A stretch of 64,000 nt of DNA from Parapedobacter luteus (GTDB taxonomy: Bacteria > Bacteroidota > Bacteroidia > Sphingobacteriales > Sphingobacteriaceae): the NCBI RefSeq assembly GCF_900168055.1, contig NZ_FUYS01000003.1:124001-188000 (forward strand), in the 5' to 3' direction. The notes under the pieces are model-generated. The model did not search any database, was not told the DNA's origin, and worked only from the letters and a program-made list of their open reading frames with translations. Each line of letters begins with the position of its first letter. Position 1 is the stretch's first letter. Below, piece after piece: positions 49,845 to 58,446 of this stretch. The position numbers were made by a program, and so were the translations under genes.

Positions 49845-51411
49845 TGCCCTTCCCTTTCTCCATAAGCGTTTTTTTCAACTGCCGGATGTCTGCCGGTTTG
49901 ACGACAAAAACCAGCAGATATAATCCATATACCAATGTAAATATGATCGTATTGGCGATTACCGTGCCATAGCCATCGGGAAAAACCAGTTTGGTGGTTA
50001 TATACTGGCTGACGAGCAAGGCTAATCCGCCGCCGATTGCCGCCGGCAAAAAAGCGCGCGCAAACAGCCGCCGCCCATCCAGGTGCAGTACCTTCGGTAT
50101 GTAATATACATAAAAAAAGCCAATTTGCAGCACCATATACACCAAATAGCCCACAACCGCCGCCCCCACCTGCAGTGTACCGGCGAAAATCACCGTGATA
50201 GGCAATGACACGATACAGGCGACAGCCGAAGAATAAACCAGAAAACGTGTCCTGCCGGTGGAAAGCACCAGGCTGGCTACGGGCGTATTGTGCATGGAAA
50301 GCAACACCGTGAGTAACCAAATCGACAGCCAAAGCGACAGGTGGCCATACCCTTCGCCCATGTACAATAGCAGGATATCTTCGGCATTCAGGATCAGCAC
50401 AAAGACCATGAATCCCAAAAAAACGGAGATATACTTGGTCGCCTCAAATATCATGCGCGCAATGCGTTCTTGATTGCCCTCGGCATAGGCTTTGGAAGCC
50501 GATGGCAACAATACCTGCATGAACACCCCCCCGAACGCCACAATGAGCATGGCGATGGTCTGGATGACACGGTAATCGGTAAGCACCTCGGTGCCGTCAG
50601 CAAATTTGCCGAGCAGCAGCGGCCGCAGGTTGTTCGCCGTCAGTTGGAATAATCCCATGACAAATATGGCGAGGCTGTAGGTCAGTATTTCTTTGAATGC
50701 CTGACCATGCCATCGCGGCGTCAGCAAGGACTTCCGGGCTACCGGAAAGACCCGCAGGCGGGCAATATAAAACGGTATCGGCACGAGCGTGGAAAGCGTA
50801 TAATAAATAAAATAAGTAATCAGTGCCCATTGCATTTGTATAGCCAGCAGGGCGACCAGAAAATTCAGGACGCTGCTGATGACGGTTACGCGGTTGACAT
50901 ACCCCAGCTCGTCCTTGGCACTGAGCAACTGGATAACGACGCTGGAAAGCCAATTGAGGACGGTGGAACATGCCAGGATGTACATGATTTGGCGGTAAAA
51001 CGGCACCTGTGCTTCGGTGAGGTTGAAAAGTTGCTGCCCATAGGCAGACATGCCCAAGAATATGAAGGCATTGACCAAACCGATTATCCCATAAAACACG
51101 ATACTTGAACGGGATACATCGCCGATTTTGCTCCATTCGCCGCTGGCCGTCCACATGGAGAAATAGCGTACCGCCCCCACGTTGAAGCCCAAATCCATCA
51201 GCCGCAAATAAGCATTGAGGGAAAAAGCCAATGCGATAAGGCCATAATCTGCCCGGCCATAAAAGCCCACGAGCATGGGAATGGTGACGAACTTGGCCAG
51301 TGCGTCAAGGGTTTTTGCTAAGATACCCCACGCAGAGCCTGAAAAAATCCGTTTGGCCCGACCCGACGTTTCCGTTGTCCTGTCAGTTGGTGCAGTAGTC
51401 CTGGGGTACAT
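49837..51411 (-). CDS. Wzx-type oligosaccharide flippase
   Basis: A 524-residue MOP-superfamily polysaccharide transporter with about 14 helices. The N-terminus IFSGSAWGILAKTLDALAKFVTIPMLVGFYGRADYGLIALAFSLNAYLRLMDLGFNVGAVRYFS is typical, with a conserved Asp in the fourth helix region. It flips lipid-linked repeat units to the periplasm. I chose the ATG at 51411; a start at 51477 would overlap the upstream DUF2892 gene. It is the first gene of the operon that runs to 41099. Confidence 0.9.
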   Translation of the reverse strand: MYPRTTAPTDRTTETSGRAKRIFSGSAWGILAKTLDALAKFVTIPMLVGFYGRADYGLIALAFSLNAYLRLMDLGFNVGAVRYFSMWTASGEWSKIGDVSRSSIVFYGIIGLVNAFIFLGMSAYGQQLFNLTEAQVPFYRQIMYILACSTVLNWLSSVVIQLLSAKDELGYVNRVTVISSVLNFLVALLAIQMQWALITYFIYYTLSTLVPIPFYIARLRVFPVARKSLLTPRWHGQAFKEILTYSLAIFVMGLFQLTANNLRPLLLGKFADGTEVLTDYRVIQTIAMLIVAFGGVFMQVLLPSASKAYAEGNQERIARMIFEATKYISVFLGFMVFVLILNAEDILLLYMGEGYGHLSLWLSIWLLTVLLSMHNTPVASLVLSTGRTRFLVYSSAVACIVSLPITVIFAGTLQVGAAVVGYLVYMVLQIGFFYVYYIPKVLHLDGRRLFARAFLPAAIGGGLALLVSQYITTKLVFPDGYGTVIANTIIFTLVYGLYLLVFVVKPADIRQLKKTLMEKGKGNA

Positions 51412-51463
51412 ATTCAGCCAACTAATATCGGCAAAAACACCGACCGGCCAAAATACCCCGGCC

Positions 51464-51751
51464 TTATTCTTCGACAATCCGCTCGGCGAGCGCGACGTCC
51501 CGATCAGGGCATACCGAATCTTTCACTGGGCAGTAGCCTGTGGCTCCGCGAAGAATCAGCGCACCTCCCAGCACGACTTCGGCAAGGGACGCCAACGGTG
51601 ATCTAAACATACGGGTAATGCCGGTATAAAGCACGAAAGCTCCCGCGCCTACAGACAGTAATCGCTCGGAATTGGCTATGTTGCGGTGTTCGCTGGCCTC
51701 CTGGAGCCGTTCTTTTACGTCATCCAGTACTTCTTTGGTCTTGGTATTCAT
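51464..51751 (-). CDS. DUF2892-type small membrane protein
   Basis: A 95-residue protein with a soluble helical N-terminus (NTKTKEVLDDVKERLQEASEHRNIANSER) and a two-helix hairpin (LLSVGAGAFVLYTGI and LASLAEVVLGGALILRGATGYCPVKD). The GATGYCP end of the hairpin is the DUF2892/YgaP membrane motif. Function unknown. It is the gene immediately upstream of the flippase, 52 nt away; it may or may not share its promoter. Confidence 0.75.
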   Translation of the reverse strand: MNTKTKEVLDDVKERLQEASEHRNIANSERLLSVGAGAFVLYTGITRMFRSPLASLAEVVLGGALILRGATGYCPVKDSVCPDRDVALAERIVEE

Positions 51752-51944
51752 ACCTTCTATCCTATCTCTTGATAAACTTATTTTTGTTAACTGCTATAGA
51801 AACAACCGGTAACGCATTTGGTTTTAGGAAACCTAAGCAAAGCCGGGATTTTTCCCGAAAACGGCAACGATATTTTGTGGCGCGTTTGGTATCGTTGCTA
51901 AATTAAACGTACTTTGCCCCCAAGACCAATTCTTGAAGCACCCG

Positions 51945-52727
51945 ATGGAAATTGTCGGCTACATCTTGTCCGTATTTATTGGCATTTCCCTGGGCCTCAT
52001 AGGCGGTGGTGGTTCGATCCTTACGGTGCCGGTATTGGTCTATTTGTTTCATTTTGAACCTGCAGTTGCTACGTCGTACTCGCTATTCATTGTGGGATTT
52101 ACGAGCCTTGCGGGCACGATCTACCAACATACCAAGGGATGCGTCAATATCAGGGCCGCCTTGTCGTTTGGCCTTATTTCGGTGGCAACCGTTTTCATGG
52201 TCCGCAAATATGCCTTACCTGCAATTCCGGATACGCTCTTCCAATGGGAAACCATTGTCATTACCAAATCCAATGCACTGATGGTATTCTTTGCGGCGCT
52301 AATGCTTGCGGCGTCCGTATCGATGATTCTTGGACACCGGGAAGTGGCATCCCCGGCTCCGCAGACCACCCTGCCTAAGCTACTCGGTTTTGGGTTCGGC
52401 ATCGGTTTGGTTACCGGGCTTTTGGGTGCCGGCGGTGGCTTTCTGATTATTCCAGCCTTGGTATTGCTGATGCATATCCCGATAAAAGAAGCTATTGGTA
52501 CTTCATTGTTCATCATCACCATCAATTCAATGGTGGGTTTTATCGGTGATATTGGGCATGTTTATATCGACTGGCCGTTTCTTTTCAGGATCTTAGGCAT
52601 TACGATTTGCGGCGTTATCATCGGCAGTGCCATGAGCCGCCACATACCCGGCTACCAGCTGCGCTCCGGCTTCGGCTGGTGCGTACTCACCATGGGCATC
52701 TATATCCTAAGCAGGGAGTTGTTTTGA
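51945..52727 (+). CDS. sulfite exporter TauE/SafE family protein
   Basis: A 260-residue membrane protein with about 8 helices. Two related repeats are visible: ISLGLIGGGGSILTVPVLVYLFHFEPAVATSYSLFIVGFTSL and FGIGLVTGLLGAGGGFLIIPALVLLMHIPIKEAIGTSLFIITINS, the duplicated TauE signature. The family exports sulfite, sulfoacetate or other sulfur anions; in Bacteroidota it often lies near metal or thiol genes. The first ATG in frame is at 51945; a TTG at 51933 is the only upstream alternative. An HMA-AraC regulator follows 35 nt downstream. Confidence 0.88.
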   Translation: MEIVGYILSVFIGISLGLIGGGGSILTVPVLVYLFHFEPAVATSYSLFIVGFTSLAGTIYQHTKGCVNIRAALSFGLISVATVFMVRKYALPAIPDTLFQWETIVITKSNALMVFFAALMLAASVSMILGHREVASPAPQTTLPKLLGFGFGIGLVTGLLGAGGGFLIIPALVLLMHIPIKEAIGTSLFIITINSMVGFIGDIGHVYIDWPFLFRILGITICGVIIGSAMSRHIPGYQLRSGFGWCVLTMGIYILSRELF

Positions 52728-52749
52728 AATGAACCTAAAGCAAAAAGCC

Positions 52750-52757
52750 TATCTTTG
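52750..52757 (+). promoter_or_regulatory. -7 element (TATCTTTG) of the HMA-AraC regulator
   Basis: TATCTTTG fits TAnnTTTG and ends 5 nt before the ATG at 52763, so transcription would start at or next to the start codon (leaderless mRNA). The nearest TTTG (52723-52726) is 23 nt upstream, wider than usual. Confidence 0.5.
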
Positions 52758-52762
52758 TCTTT

Positions 52763-53320
52763 ATGAAAATCGCCATCAAGAACATGGTATGTCCACGGTG
52801 CATCCAGGCCGTTTCGCAGGTATTTGCCGCTATGGGTATCACGCCATTGGACGTGCGGCTCGGTGAAGTGATCATCAGCCAACCGCTGACGGAAACGCAA
52901 TACGTGGAGCTGCAGCGCCAGTTGGAAATGTTAGGTTTTGAATTACTGGACGACCAGCAACAGCAATTGGTCGAAAAAATCAAATCCATCATTATCCAGC
53001 ATGTACACCAACGGGAAGACAATCAATTTGCATTTACCAGTGTCTTGCAGAACGAACTTCATAAAGAATATTCCCAGCTAAGCAAGCTTTTTTCGGAAAA
53101 AGAGGGCGTCACGATCGAACACTATGTCATCTTGCAACGCATGGAAAAGGTCAAGGAATTACTCTCCTACAACGAGCTGACACTGAGCGAAATCGCCTAT
53201 CGGCTGGGGTATAGCAGCGTGGCTTACCTGTCTGCGCAATTCAAAAAAATCACCGGCCTTACCCCTTCGCAGTTCAAAAGCCTCGGTATCAACCTGCGTA
53301 AGCCAATTGATAACCTATAA
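52763..53320 (+). CDS. HMA-domain/AraC-HTH fusion regulator
   Basis: A 185-residue fusion. Residues 1-70 have the order of a heavy-metal-associated domain with its metal site (IKNMVCPRCIQAVSQVFAAMGI, C-x-x-C). Residues ~85-185 are an AraC-type double helix-turn-helix (LSEIAYRLGYSSVAYLSAQFKKITGLTPSQFK). The likely role is a metal- or thiol-responsive transcription factor. Neighbours are a TauE-type exporter upstream and a fluoride channel 9 nt downstream. Similar fusions exist in Bacteroidota, but I know of no characterised ligand. Confidence 0.88.
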   Translation: MKIAIKNMVCPRCIQAVSQVFAAMGITPLDVRLGEVIISQPLTETQYVELQRQLEMLGFELLDDQQQQLVEKIKSIIIQHVHQREDNQFAFTSVLQNELHKEYSQLSKLFSEKEGVTIEHYVILQRMEKVKELLSYNELTLSEIAYRLGYSSVAYLSAQFKKITGLTPSQFKSLGINLRKPIDNL

Positions 53321-53329
53321 TTTCCTGTC

Positions 53330-53707
53330 ATGTTCAAACAACTTATCGCAGTAGGCATCGGCGGGGCAGTGGGCAGCATGCTTCGGTTTCTCGTATCGGT
53401 ATTGACCAGCAGATGGGCACAGGGGGCATTCCCTATTGCCACACTATTGGTCAATCTCTCAGGTTGTTTTCTCATCGGCTTGCTGGTGGGCATCTTCAGC
53501 CAGCCTCCTTATGCCAACAGCAGCCTCCGCTTGCTGCTCATCACCGGGTTTTGCGGCGGTTACACGACTTTTTCGGCGTTTGCCAACGAAAATTTACTCC
53601 TCATTGAGCAGCAGCAAACGCTTGCCGCAGTTGCTTATACCTTACTCAGTGTCCTGCTCGGCATCGCGCTTGTGTGGGTAGGAGTGGCAACCAGCAAAGT
53701 CATTTGA
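53330..53707 (+). CDS. crcB: fluoride channel CrcB/Fluc
   Basis: A 125-residue four-helix membrane protein that dimerises to export fluoride. The conserved GGAVGSMLRF, the LLVNLSGCFLIGLL helix with its Asn, and the selectivity segment GFCGGYTTFSAFANE (GFCGG-TTFS) are all present. It begins 9 nt after the HMA-AraC gene and so lacks room for a fluoride riboswitch of its own. Translation coupling with the regulator is likely. Confidence 0.94.
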   Translation: MFKQLIAVGIGGAVGSMLRFLVSVLTSRWAQGAFPIATLLVNLSGCFLIGLLVGIFSQPPYANSSLRLLLITGFCGGYTTFSAFANENLLLIEQQQTLAAVAYTLLSVLLGIALVWVGVATSKVI

Positions 53708-53746
53708 TACGGCGCGCACGGTTGCATCAGCGGCATACTTACTAAC

Positions 53747-53766
53747 AATATTAATCAAATGATTAA
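53747..53766. promoter_or_regulatory. TetR operator, copy 1 (before tetR)
   Basis: AATATTAATCAAATGATTAA; its core TTAATCA-AA-TGATTAA is a near-perfect dyad. The same 20 bases recur at 54467-54486 before the tolC-like gene. Sits just upstream of the tetR promoter. Confidence 0.7.
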
Positions 53767-53770
53767 AATA

Positions 53771-53802
53771 TTTGGTTAAACCAAAATTTCGTTTTAGTTT
53801 TG
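53771..53802 (+). promoter_or_regulatory. tetR promoter (TTTG-N20-TAGTTTTG)
   Basis: TTTG at 53771-53774 and TAGTTTTG at 53795-53802. The -33 element is part of a second dyad, TTTGGTTAAACCAAA (53771-53785). Confidence 0.6.
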
Positions 53803-53821
53803 CCGCGTACAAGAACGATAC

Positions 53822-54436
53822 ATGGCAAAGAAGAAGGACATTCCGGGCGATTTGAGCACCGAGGAAAAAATCAAGGAAGCCGCCCGCAAGGTATTTACTC
53901 AAAAAGGTTATGCTGCTACGCGTACACGCGATATTGCCGAAGAAGCGGGCATTAACCTGGCATTGCTGAACTACTATTTCCGCAGCAAGGAAAAGCTCTT
54001 TGAAATCGTCATCATGGAAAAAATGCAGCTGCTGCTGGGTAAGATAGGTCCTGTCCTGGCAAACGAAAAAACCACCATCGAAGAAAAGGTAGCCGAAGTA
54101 TCCGAGCATTACATCAACACCCTCTTATCCAATCCGGATCTCCCCTTGTTCGTACTGGCCGAAATCAAGAACAACCCGGACAAGTTTGCCAACTTAATCA
54201 AGACCAAAACAAAAATCGTTGATTCTGCATTCTTCAAACAACTGGCAGCAAGACGCCCCGATATCGATCCTTTGCATTTCATATTCAACATGCTGGGCTT
54301 GATTATCTTTCCGTTTATCGGCAAGCCGCTGCTGCAGCTGATTACCGGAATCACGTCCGAACGGGCAATCACCCTGATAAATGAACGGAAAAAATTAATA
54401 AAAATATGGTTTCAGGCCATGCTGGAAACACCGTGA
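53822..54436 (+). CDS. TetR/AcrR-family repressor (CecR-like position)
   Basis: A 204-residue regulator. The N-terminal DNA-binding domain reads TEEKIKEAARKVFTQKGYAATRTRDIAEEAGINLALLNYYFRSKEKLFEIVI, a textbook TetR helix-turn-helix; the C-terminal part is a helical ligand domain. It is followed by a terminator and then by the efflux operon, and the same 20-nt dyad precedes both, so it most likely represses itself and the operon. The gene order matches E. coli cecR with ybhGFSR. Confidence 0.9.
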   Translation: MAKKKDIPGDLSTEEKIKEAARKVFTQKGYAATRTRDIAEEAGINLALLNYYFRSKEKLFEIVIMEKMQLLLGKIGPVLANEKTTIEEKVAEVSEHYINTLLSNPDLPLFVLAEIKNNPDKFANLIKTKTKIVDSAFFKQLAARRPDIDPLHFIFNMLGLIIFPFIGKPLLQLITGITSERAITLINERKKLIKIWFQAMLETP

Positions 54437-54458
54437 CGGCATGATGCCGTCCTATTTT
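54435..54458 (+). terminator. tetR terminator
   Basis: GACGGC-atgat-GCCGTC followed by CTATTTTTTT, overlapping the tetR stop codon. Confidence 0.75.
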
Positions 54459-54466
54459 TTTATCCA

Positions 54467-54486
54467 AATATTAATCAAATGATTAA
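54467..54486. promoter_or_regulatory. TetR operator, copy 2 (before the efflux operon)
   Basis: Exact second copy of the 20-nt operator, 19 nt before the tolC-like start codon. Confidence 0.7.
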
Positions 54487-54504
54487 TTCAAAAGAATAAA
54501 TAAA

Positions 54505-55776
54505 ATGATTAAACACACTGCCCTATCCATCTGCTGGTGCCTGCTGCTCTTTCAGCCGCCGCTCCGCGCACAGACGCGATCGCTTACGCTACGGGAAACC
54601 TGTTCATTAGCCACGGCAAACTATCCCTTGGTGAAGCAATATGACTTAATAGCCCAAAGCGCTAAATATGCTACCGAGCAAGCACATGCCGGCTACCTGC
54701 CACAAATCAATGTCAATGGGCAAGCCACCTATCAGTCGGCGGTAACCCAACTTCCGATACAACTGCCGGGTGCGGATGTCCCCTCCTTGAGCAATGATCA
54801 ATACAAGCTCTTTGGCGAAGTTAACCAAAGCCTCTATGACGGTGGTCGCATTAAACTGCAAAAAGCGGCCATCGAGGCTGCGGCTGAGGTAGAGCAACAA
54901 GCGGTGAACGTAGCACAGTATCAAATAAAGGAGCGTGTCACCCAGTTGTTTTTTGGCGTGCTTTTGCTGGATGCCCAATTGGCACAAATCGGACTGTTGG
55001 TAAACGATATCCAGGCAGGCATGGCAAAAACCGGGGCTGCCATTGCCAACGGTACGGCACTGAAAAGCACCGGAAGTTTACTGGAAGCCGAATTGCTCAA
55101 GGCCGAACAGCACAATATAGCGTTGCAGACCACGCGAACTGCTTATTTGCACATGCTTGGTTTATTCATCAACCAGCAGTTGGATGAAGATACCGTTTTG
55201 GAGCGGCCGGAGGCTGCCCCATCAACGGCGGCGATCAACCGCCCCGAATTGGGATGGTATGCACAGCAGCAAAGTAGCATAGACGTGGATCGCAAACTGC
55301 TGACAGCGAAAAATAGGCCCCGGCTTGGCTTATTCATGCAGGGCGGATTGGGCCGTCCGGCACTCAATATGCTGAGCAATGATTTTGAAGCCTATTACTA
55401 CGGCGGTATCCGGCTGGCCATTCCATTGTCTGGCTTCTATACCTTAAAGAAAGAAAAGGCAACGCTGGACATCCGGAAAAAGATCATCGATGTGCAAAAG
55501 GATGTTTTTCTATTCAATACCGACCTCGCCATGAAGCAACAAAACACCGAAATAGCCAAATATGCAAAATTATTGGCGCGCGACGACAAAATCATCGCCC
55601 TCCGATCATCGGTGAAAGCGGCTGCGCTTGCGCAGCTGGAAAACGGCATCATCAACACCGCCGATTATTTGCGCGAAGTCAATGCTGAAGATCATGCCAG
55701 ACTGGCCAAAATCCAGCACGAAATCGAGTTATTAAAAGCACAATACGATCGCCAATATACCGCAGGGAATCTATAA
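54505..55776 (+). CDS. TolC-family outer-membrane efflux protein
   Basis: A 423-residue outer-membrane factor with a signal peptide (ALSICWCLLLFQPPLRAQ). The two TolC/OEP repeats are recognisable: LTLRETCSLATANYPLVKQYDLIAQSAKYATEQAHAGYLPQINVNGQATYQ with long helices, and the second with YYYGGIRLAIPLSGFYTLKKEKATLDIRKKII. It forms the outer-membrane tunnel for the pump encoded downstream. Bacterial ybh operons usually borrow TolC from elsewhere; here it is built in. Confidence 0.9.
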   Translation: MIKHTALSICWCLLLFQPPLRAQTRSLTLRETCSLATANYPLVKQYDLIAQSAKYATEQAHAGYLPQINVNGQATYQSAVTQLPIQLPGADVPSLSNDQYKLFGEVNQSLYDGGRIKLQKAAIEAAAEVEQQAVNVAQYQIKERVTQLFFGVLLLDAQLAQIGLLVNDIQAGMAKTGAAIANGTALKSTGSLLEAELLKAEQHNIALQTTRTAYLHMLGLFINQQLDEDTVLERPEAAPSTAAINRPELGWYAQQQSSIDVDRKLLTAKNRPRLGLFMQGGLGRPALNMLSNDFEAYYYGGIRLAIPLSGFYTLKKEKATLDIRKKIIDVQKDVFLFNTDLAMKQQNTEIAKYAKLLARDDKIIALRSSVKAAALAQLENGIINTADYLREVNAEDHARLAKIQHEIELLKAQYDRQYTAGNL

Positions 55777-55831
55777 GTTACGGACATCACACCTCATCAT
55801 GATTGAAACAGCAAACACCATGTACATCAAA

Positions 55832-56743
55832 ATGAAACGTATCAATAGCGCAAAAACAATAACCATCGCCTCCCTCTTATTGGCGTCGTGCGCTCCGGAG
55901 CAACATCACTACGATGCGGCTGGCACATTCGAAGCGGTGGAAACCATCGTATCGACAGAAGCTAACGGCGCCATCAAAGAATTGAACGTCGTAGAAGGCC
56001 AGCACCTCCATGCCGGGCAGGCCGTGGGTTATGTGGATAGTACACAACTGCACCTGCAAAAACGCCAGCTTCAATCGCAAATCGCTGCAATGCTTAGCAA
56101 ACGGCCGGACATCCGGGCTCAAGTGGCTGCGCTGCAAGAGCAACTGAGACAAGCAATACGCGAACAGCAGCGGATAGCCGGCCTGGTGAAAGCCGACGCC
56201 GCTACACGCAAACAGCTGGATGATGCCGATGCACAGGTGGCCATCATCAAGAAACAGATCGCAGCGCAGCAATCGTCGCTCGGCATTACTACTGCAAGCA
56301 TCACGCAGGAGGCCTCGCCGCTCGAAATCCAAATCGCGCAATTGGAAGACCGATTGGCGAAAAGCCGTATCGTTAATCCCGTGGAAGGCACGGTACTCGT
56401 GAAATATGCTGAAGTAAACGAAGTGGCTGCAACCGGCAAACCGCTTTATAAAATCGCAGACCTCTCCACCATCATCCTCCGGGCATATGTGACCGCACCC
56501 CAATTTGCCCGGCTCAAACTGAATCAACCGGTGACCGTACTGGTGGACGGTGCAGACGGCGGCTACCGCGAATATGAAGGCCTGGTGGAATGGATAAGTG
56601 ATAAAGCGGAGTTTACACCCAAAACCATCCAAACGAAGGACGAACGTGAGCACTTGGTGTACGCGACGAAAATCCGTGTGAAGAACGATGGTTTGCTAAA
56701 AATCGGCATGTATGGCGAAGTGCGGTTTGACGAAGGCCGGTGA
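55832..56743 (+). CDS. HlyD-family membrane fusion protein (YbhG-like), lipoprotein
   Basis: A 303-residue periplasmic adaptor from the ATG at 55832 with a lipobox (SLLLASC). Lipoyl-like half-motifs VSTEANGAIKELNVVEGQHLHAGQAVGYVD and IVNPVEGTVLVKYAEVNEVAATGKPLYKIAD flank a coiled-coil hairpin (LQKRQLQSQIAAM...QLDDADAQVAIIKKQIAAQQSS). It links the inner-membrane ABC pump to the TolC-like protein. Short, as YbhG is. It begins ~55 nt after the outer-membrane gene; an upstream ATG at 55799 is less likely. Confidence 0.9.
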   Translation: MKRINSAKTITIASLLLASCAPEQHHYDAAGTFEAVETIVSTEANGAIKELNVVEGQHLHAGQAVGYVDSTQLHLQKRQLQSQIAAMLSKRPDIRAQVAALQEQLRQAIREQQRIAGLVKADAATRKQLDDADAQVAIIKKQIAAQQSSLGITTASITQEASPLEIQIAQLEDRLAKSRIVNPVEGTVLVKYAEVNEVAATGKPLYKIADLSTIILRAYVTAPQFARLKLNQPVTVLVDGADGGYREYEGLVEWISDKAEFTPKTIQTKDEREHLVYATKIRVKNDGLLKIGMYGEVRFDEGR

Positions 56744-56755
56744 TGGCTGTCCGCG

Positions 56756-57709
56756 ATGGAAGATAACGTATATAACAGGGAAGATATGGTTAGTTTAAAG
56801 AATATTACGAAAACGTATAACCACGGCACGGTCAAGGCGGTGGATGACGTCTCTTTTTCGGTAGAAAAAGGTGAATTGTTCGGTCTCATCGGGCCGGACG
56901 GTGCAGGCAAAAGCAGCATCTTCCGTATGCTCGCCACACTCTTGATACCCGACAAGGGATCGGCTACCGTAGCCGGGCATGACATCGTGAACGATTACAA
57001 GCTGATACGCAGCAAGGTGGGTTATATGCCGGGCCGCTTTTCGCTCTACCCCGACCTCAGCATCGAGGAAAACCTTGATTTCTTTGCAACGGTATTCAAT
57101 ACCACGGTCAAGGAAAACTACCACCTCATTGAAGATATTTACGTACAGATCGCTCCTTTTCACAAGCGCCGCGCGGGCCGGCTTTCGGGCGGCATGAAAC
57201 AAAAACTGGCCCTTTGCTGCGCGTTGATACACAAACCCACCGTTTTGTTCCTCGACGAACCCACTACCGGTGTAGACCCCGTATCGCGCCGGGAGTTTTG
57301 GGAGATGCTTAAGCGACTCCGGCAGCAGGGCATCACGATACTGGTTTCGACGCCCTATATGGACGAGGCCTCGTTATGTGACCGTATTGCGCTTATCCAA
57401 CACGGGCGCATCCTCTCGATTGACACGCCGCAGGGGATCGCGGCCGCCTACCCCAACAGCTTATATGCCGTTAAAGCCACGGATATGCCACGTCTCATCC
57501 ACGTATTATCCACGTATTACCCGCATATGCATAGCTATTTATTCGGCGAAGTTATCCATTTGGATGCACGGGGCATGGGTGGATATAACCTGCCGGACGA
57601 ACTGACGCAATTCCTTACGGCCGAAGGTTTCGCCGATATTGAAGTAAAGCCGATTGCACCGACCATCGAAGATTGTTTCATTAACATGCTTGTACGCCAT
57701 GACACTTAG
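56756..57709 (+). CDS. ABC ATPase 1 of the efflux pump (N-half YbhF-like)
   Basis: A 317-residue ATPase. Walker A is GPDGAGKSS (Asp variant, as in the first half of E. coli YbhF), signature LSGGMKQKLALCCALIH, Walker B VLFLDEPTTGVDPVSRREFW, and H-loop replaced by STPYMDEAS (no His). The last ~90 residues are a regulatory tail. With the next gene it corresponds to the two halves of YbhF, here split. Its end overlaps the next start by 11 nt. An internal ATG at 56786, preceded by AGGGAAG, may be the true start. Confidence 0.9.
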   Translation: MEDNVYNREDMVSLKNITKTYNHGTVKAVDDVSFSVEKGELFGLIGPDGAGKSSIFRMLATLLIPDKGSATVAGHDIVNDYKLIRSKVGYMPGRFSLYPDLSIEENLDFFATVFNTTVKENYHLIEDIYVQIAPFHKRRAGRLSGGMKQKLALCCALIHKPTVLFLDEPTTGVDPVSRREFWEMLKRLRQQGITILVSTPYMDEASLCDRIALIQHGRILSIDTPQGIAAAYPNSLYAVKATDMPRLIHVLSTYYPHMHSYLFGEVIHLDARGMGGYNLPDELTQFLTAEGFADIEVKPIAPTIEDCFINMLVRHDT

Positions 57710-58445
57710 GGAACCGGTCATCACTGTCGAAAACCTAACCAAACGGTTTGGTGATTTCATCGCAACCAATGCGATCACATTCGACGTATACAAAGGAGAA
57801 ATATTCGGGTTTTTGGGAGCCAACGGCGCCGGCAAAACGACGGCCATGCGCATGCTATGCGGCCTGTCCGTCCCCTCATCTGGCCGGGCCACTGTTGCCG
57901 GATTTGACATCTACCGGCAGACTGAACAGATCAAGCGCCACATCGGCTACATGAGCCAAAAGTTTTCGTTGTATGAAGACCTTACGGTAGCCGAAAATAT
58001 CCGTTTTTTCGGCGGAATATACGGCCTGAGCAACCATCAGCTTCAATCCAAAAGCAAAGCGCTGATTGAGCGCCTGGGGCTGCAGGCCGAACGCGGGAAG
58101 CTGGTAGGCGAACTGCCGTTGGGCTGGAAACAGAAGCTGGCATTTTCCGTATCGATATTGCATGAGCCGCGTATCGTGTTTCTGGATGAGCCTACCGGCG
58201 GGGTCGACCCCGTGACGCGCAGGCAGTTCTGGGCGTTGATTCATGAGGCCGCCGCCAGCGGCATCACCGTGTTCGTGACGACCCACTACATGGATGAGGC
58301 TGAATATTGCAATCGCGTCTCCATCATGGTGGATGGCCGCATCAACGCCTTGGGTACCCCAAGCGAACTGAAACAACAATTCGGCGAGCCTTCGATGGAC
58401 GGTGTGTTCTATCAATTGGCCCGCGGAGCAAAGAGAGGAGACTAA
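57699..58445 (+). CDS. ABC ATPase 2 of the efflux pump (C-half YbhF-like)
   Basis: A 248-residue ATPase from the ATG at 57699. Walker A is GANGAGKTT and Walker B VFLDEPTGGVDPVTRRQFW, with a normal H-loop (VTTHYMDEA). The signature motif is ELPLGWKQKLAFSVSIL instead of LSGGQ, as known for the second half of YbhF-type ATPases. The two ATPases probably form an asymmetric heterodimer: ATPase 1 has LSGG but no switch His, ATPase 2 has the His but no LSGG. Confidence 0.92.
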   Translation: MTLREPVITVENLTKRFGDFIATNAITFDVYKGEIFGFLGANGAGKTTAMRMLCGLSVPSSGRATVAGFDIYRQTEQIKRHIGYMSQKFSLYEDLTVAENIRFFGGIYGLSNHQLQSKSKALIERLGLQAERGKLVGELPLGWKQKLAFSVSILHEPRIVFLDEPTGGVDPVTRRQFWALIHEAAASGITVFVTTHYMDEAEYCNRVSIMVDGRINALGTPSELKQQFGEPSMDGVFYQLARGAKRGD

Positions 58446-58446
58446 C

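Noticed and set aside
53321-53329. Fluoride riboswitch before crcB
   Set aside because: Only 9 nt separate it from the upstream gene, and no fluoride-aptamer sequence is visible there or before the HMA-AraC gene.
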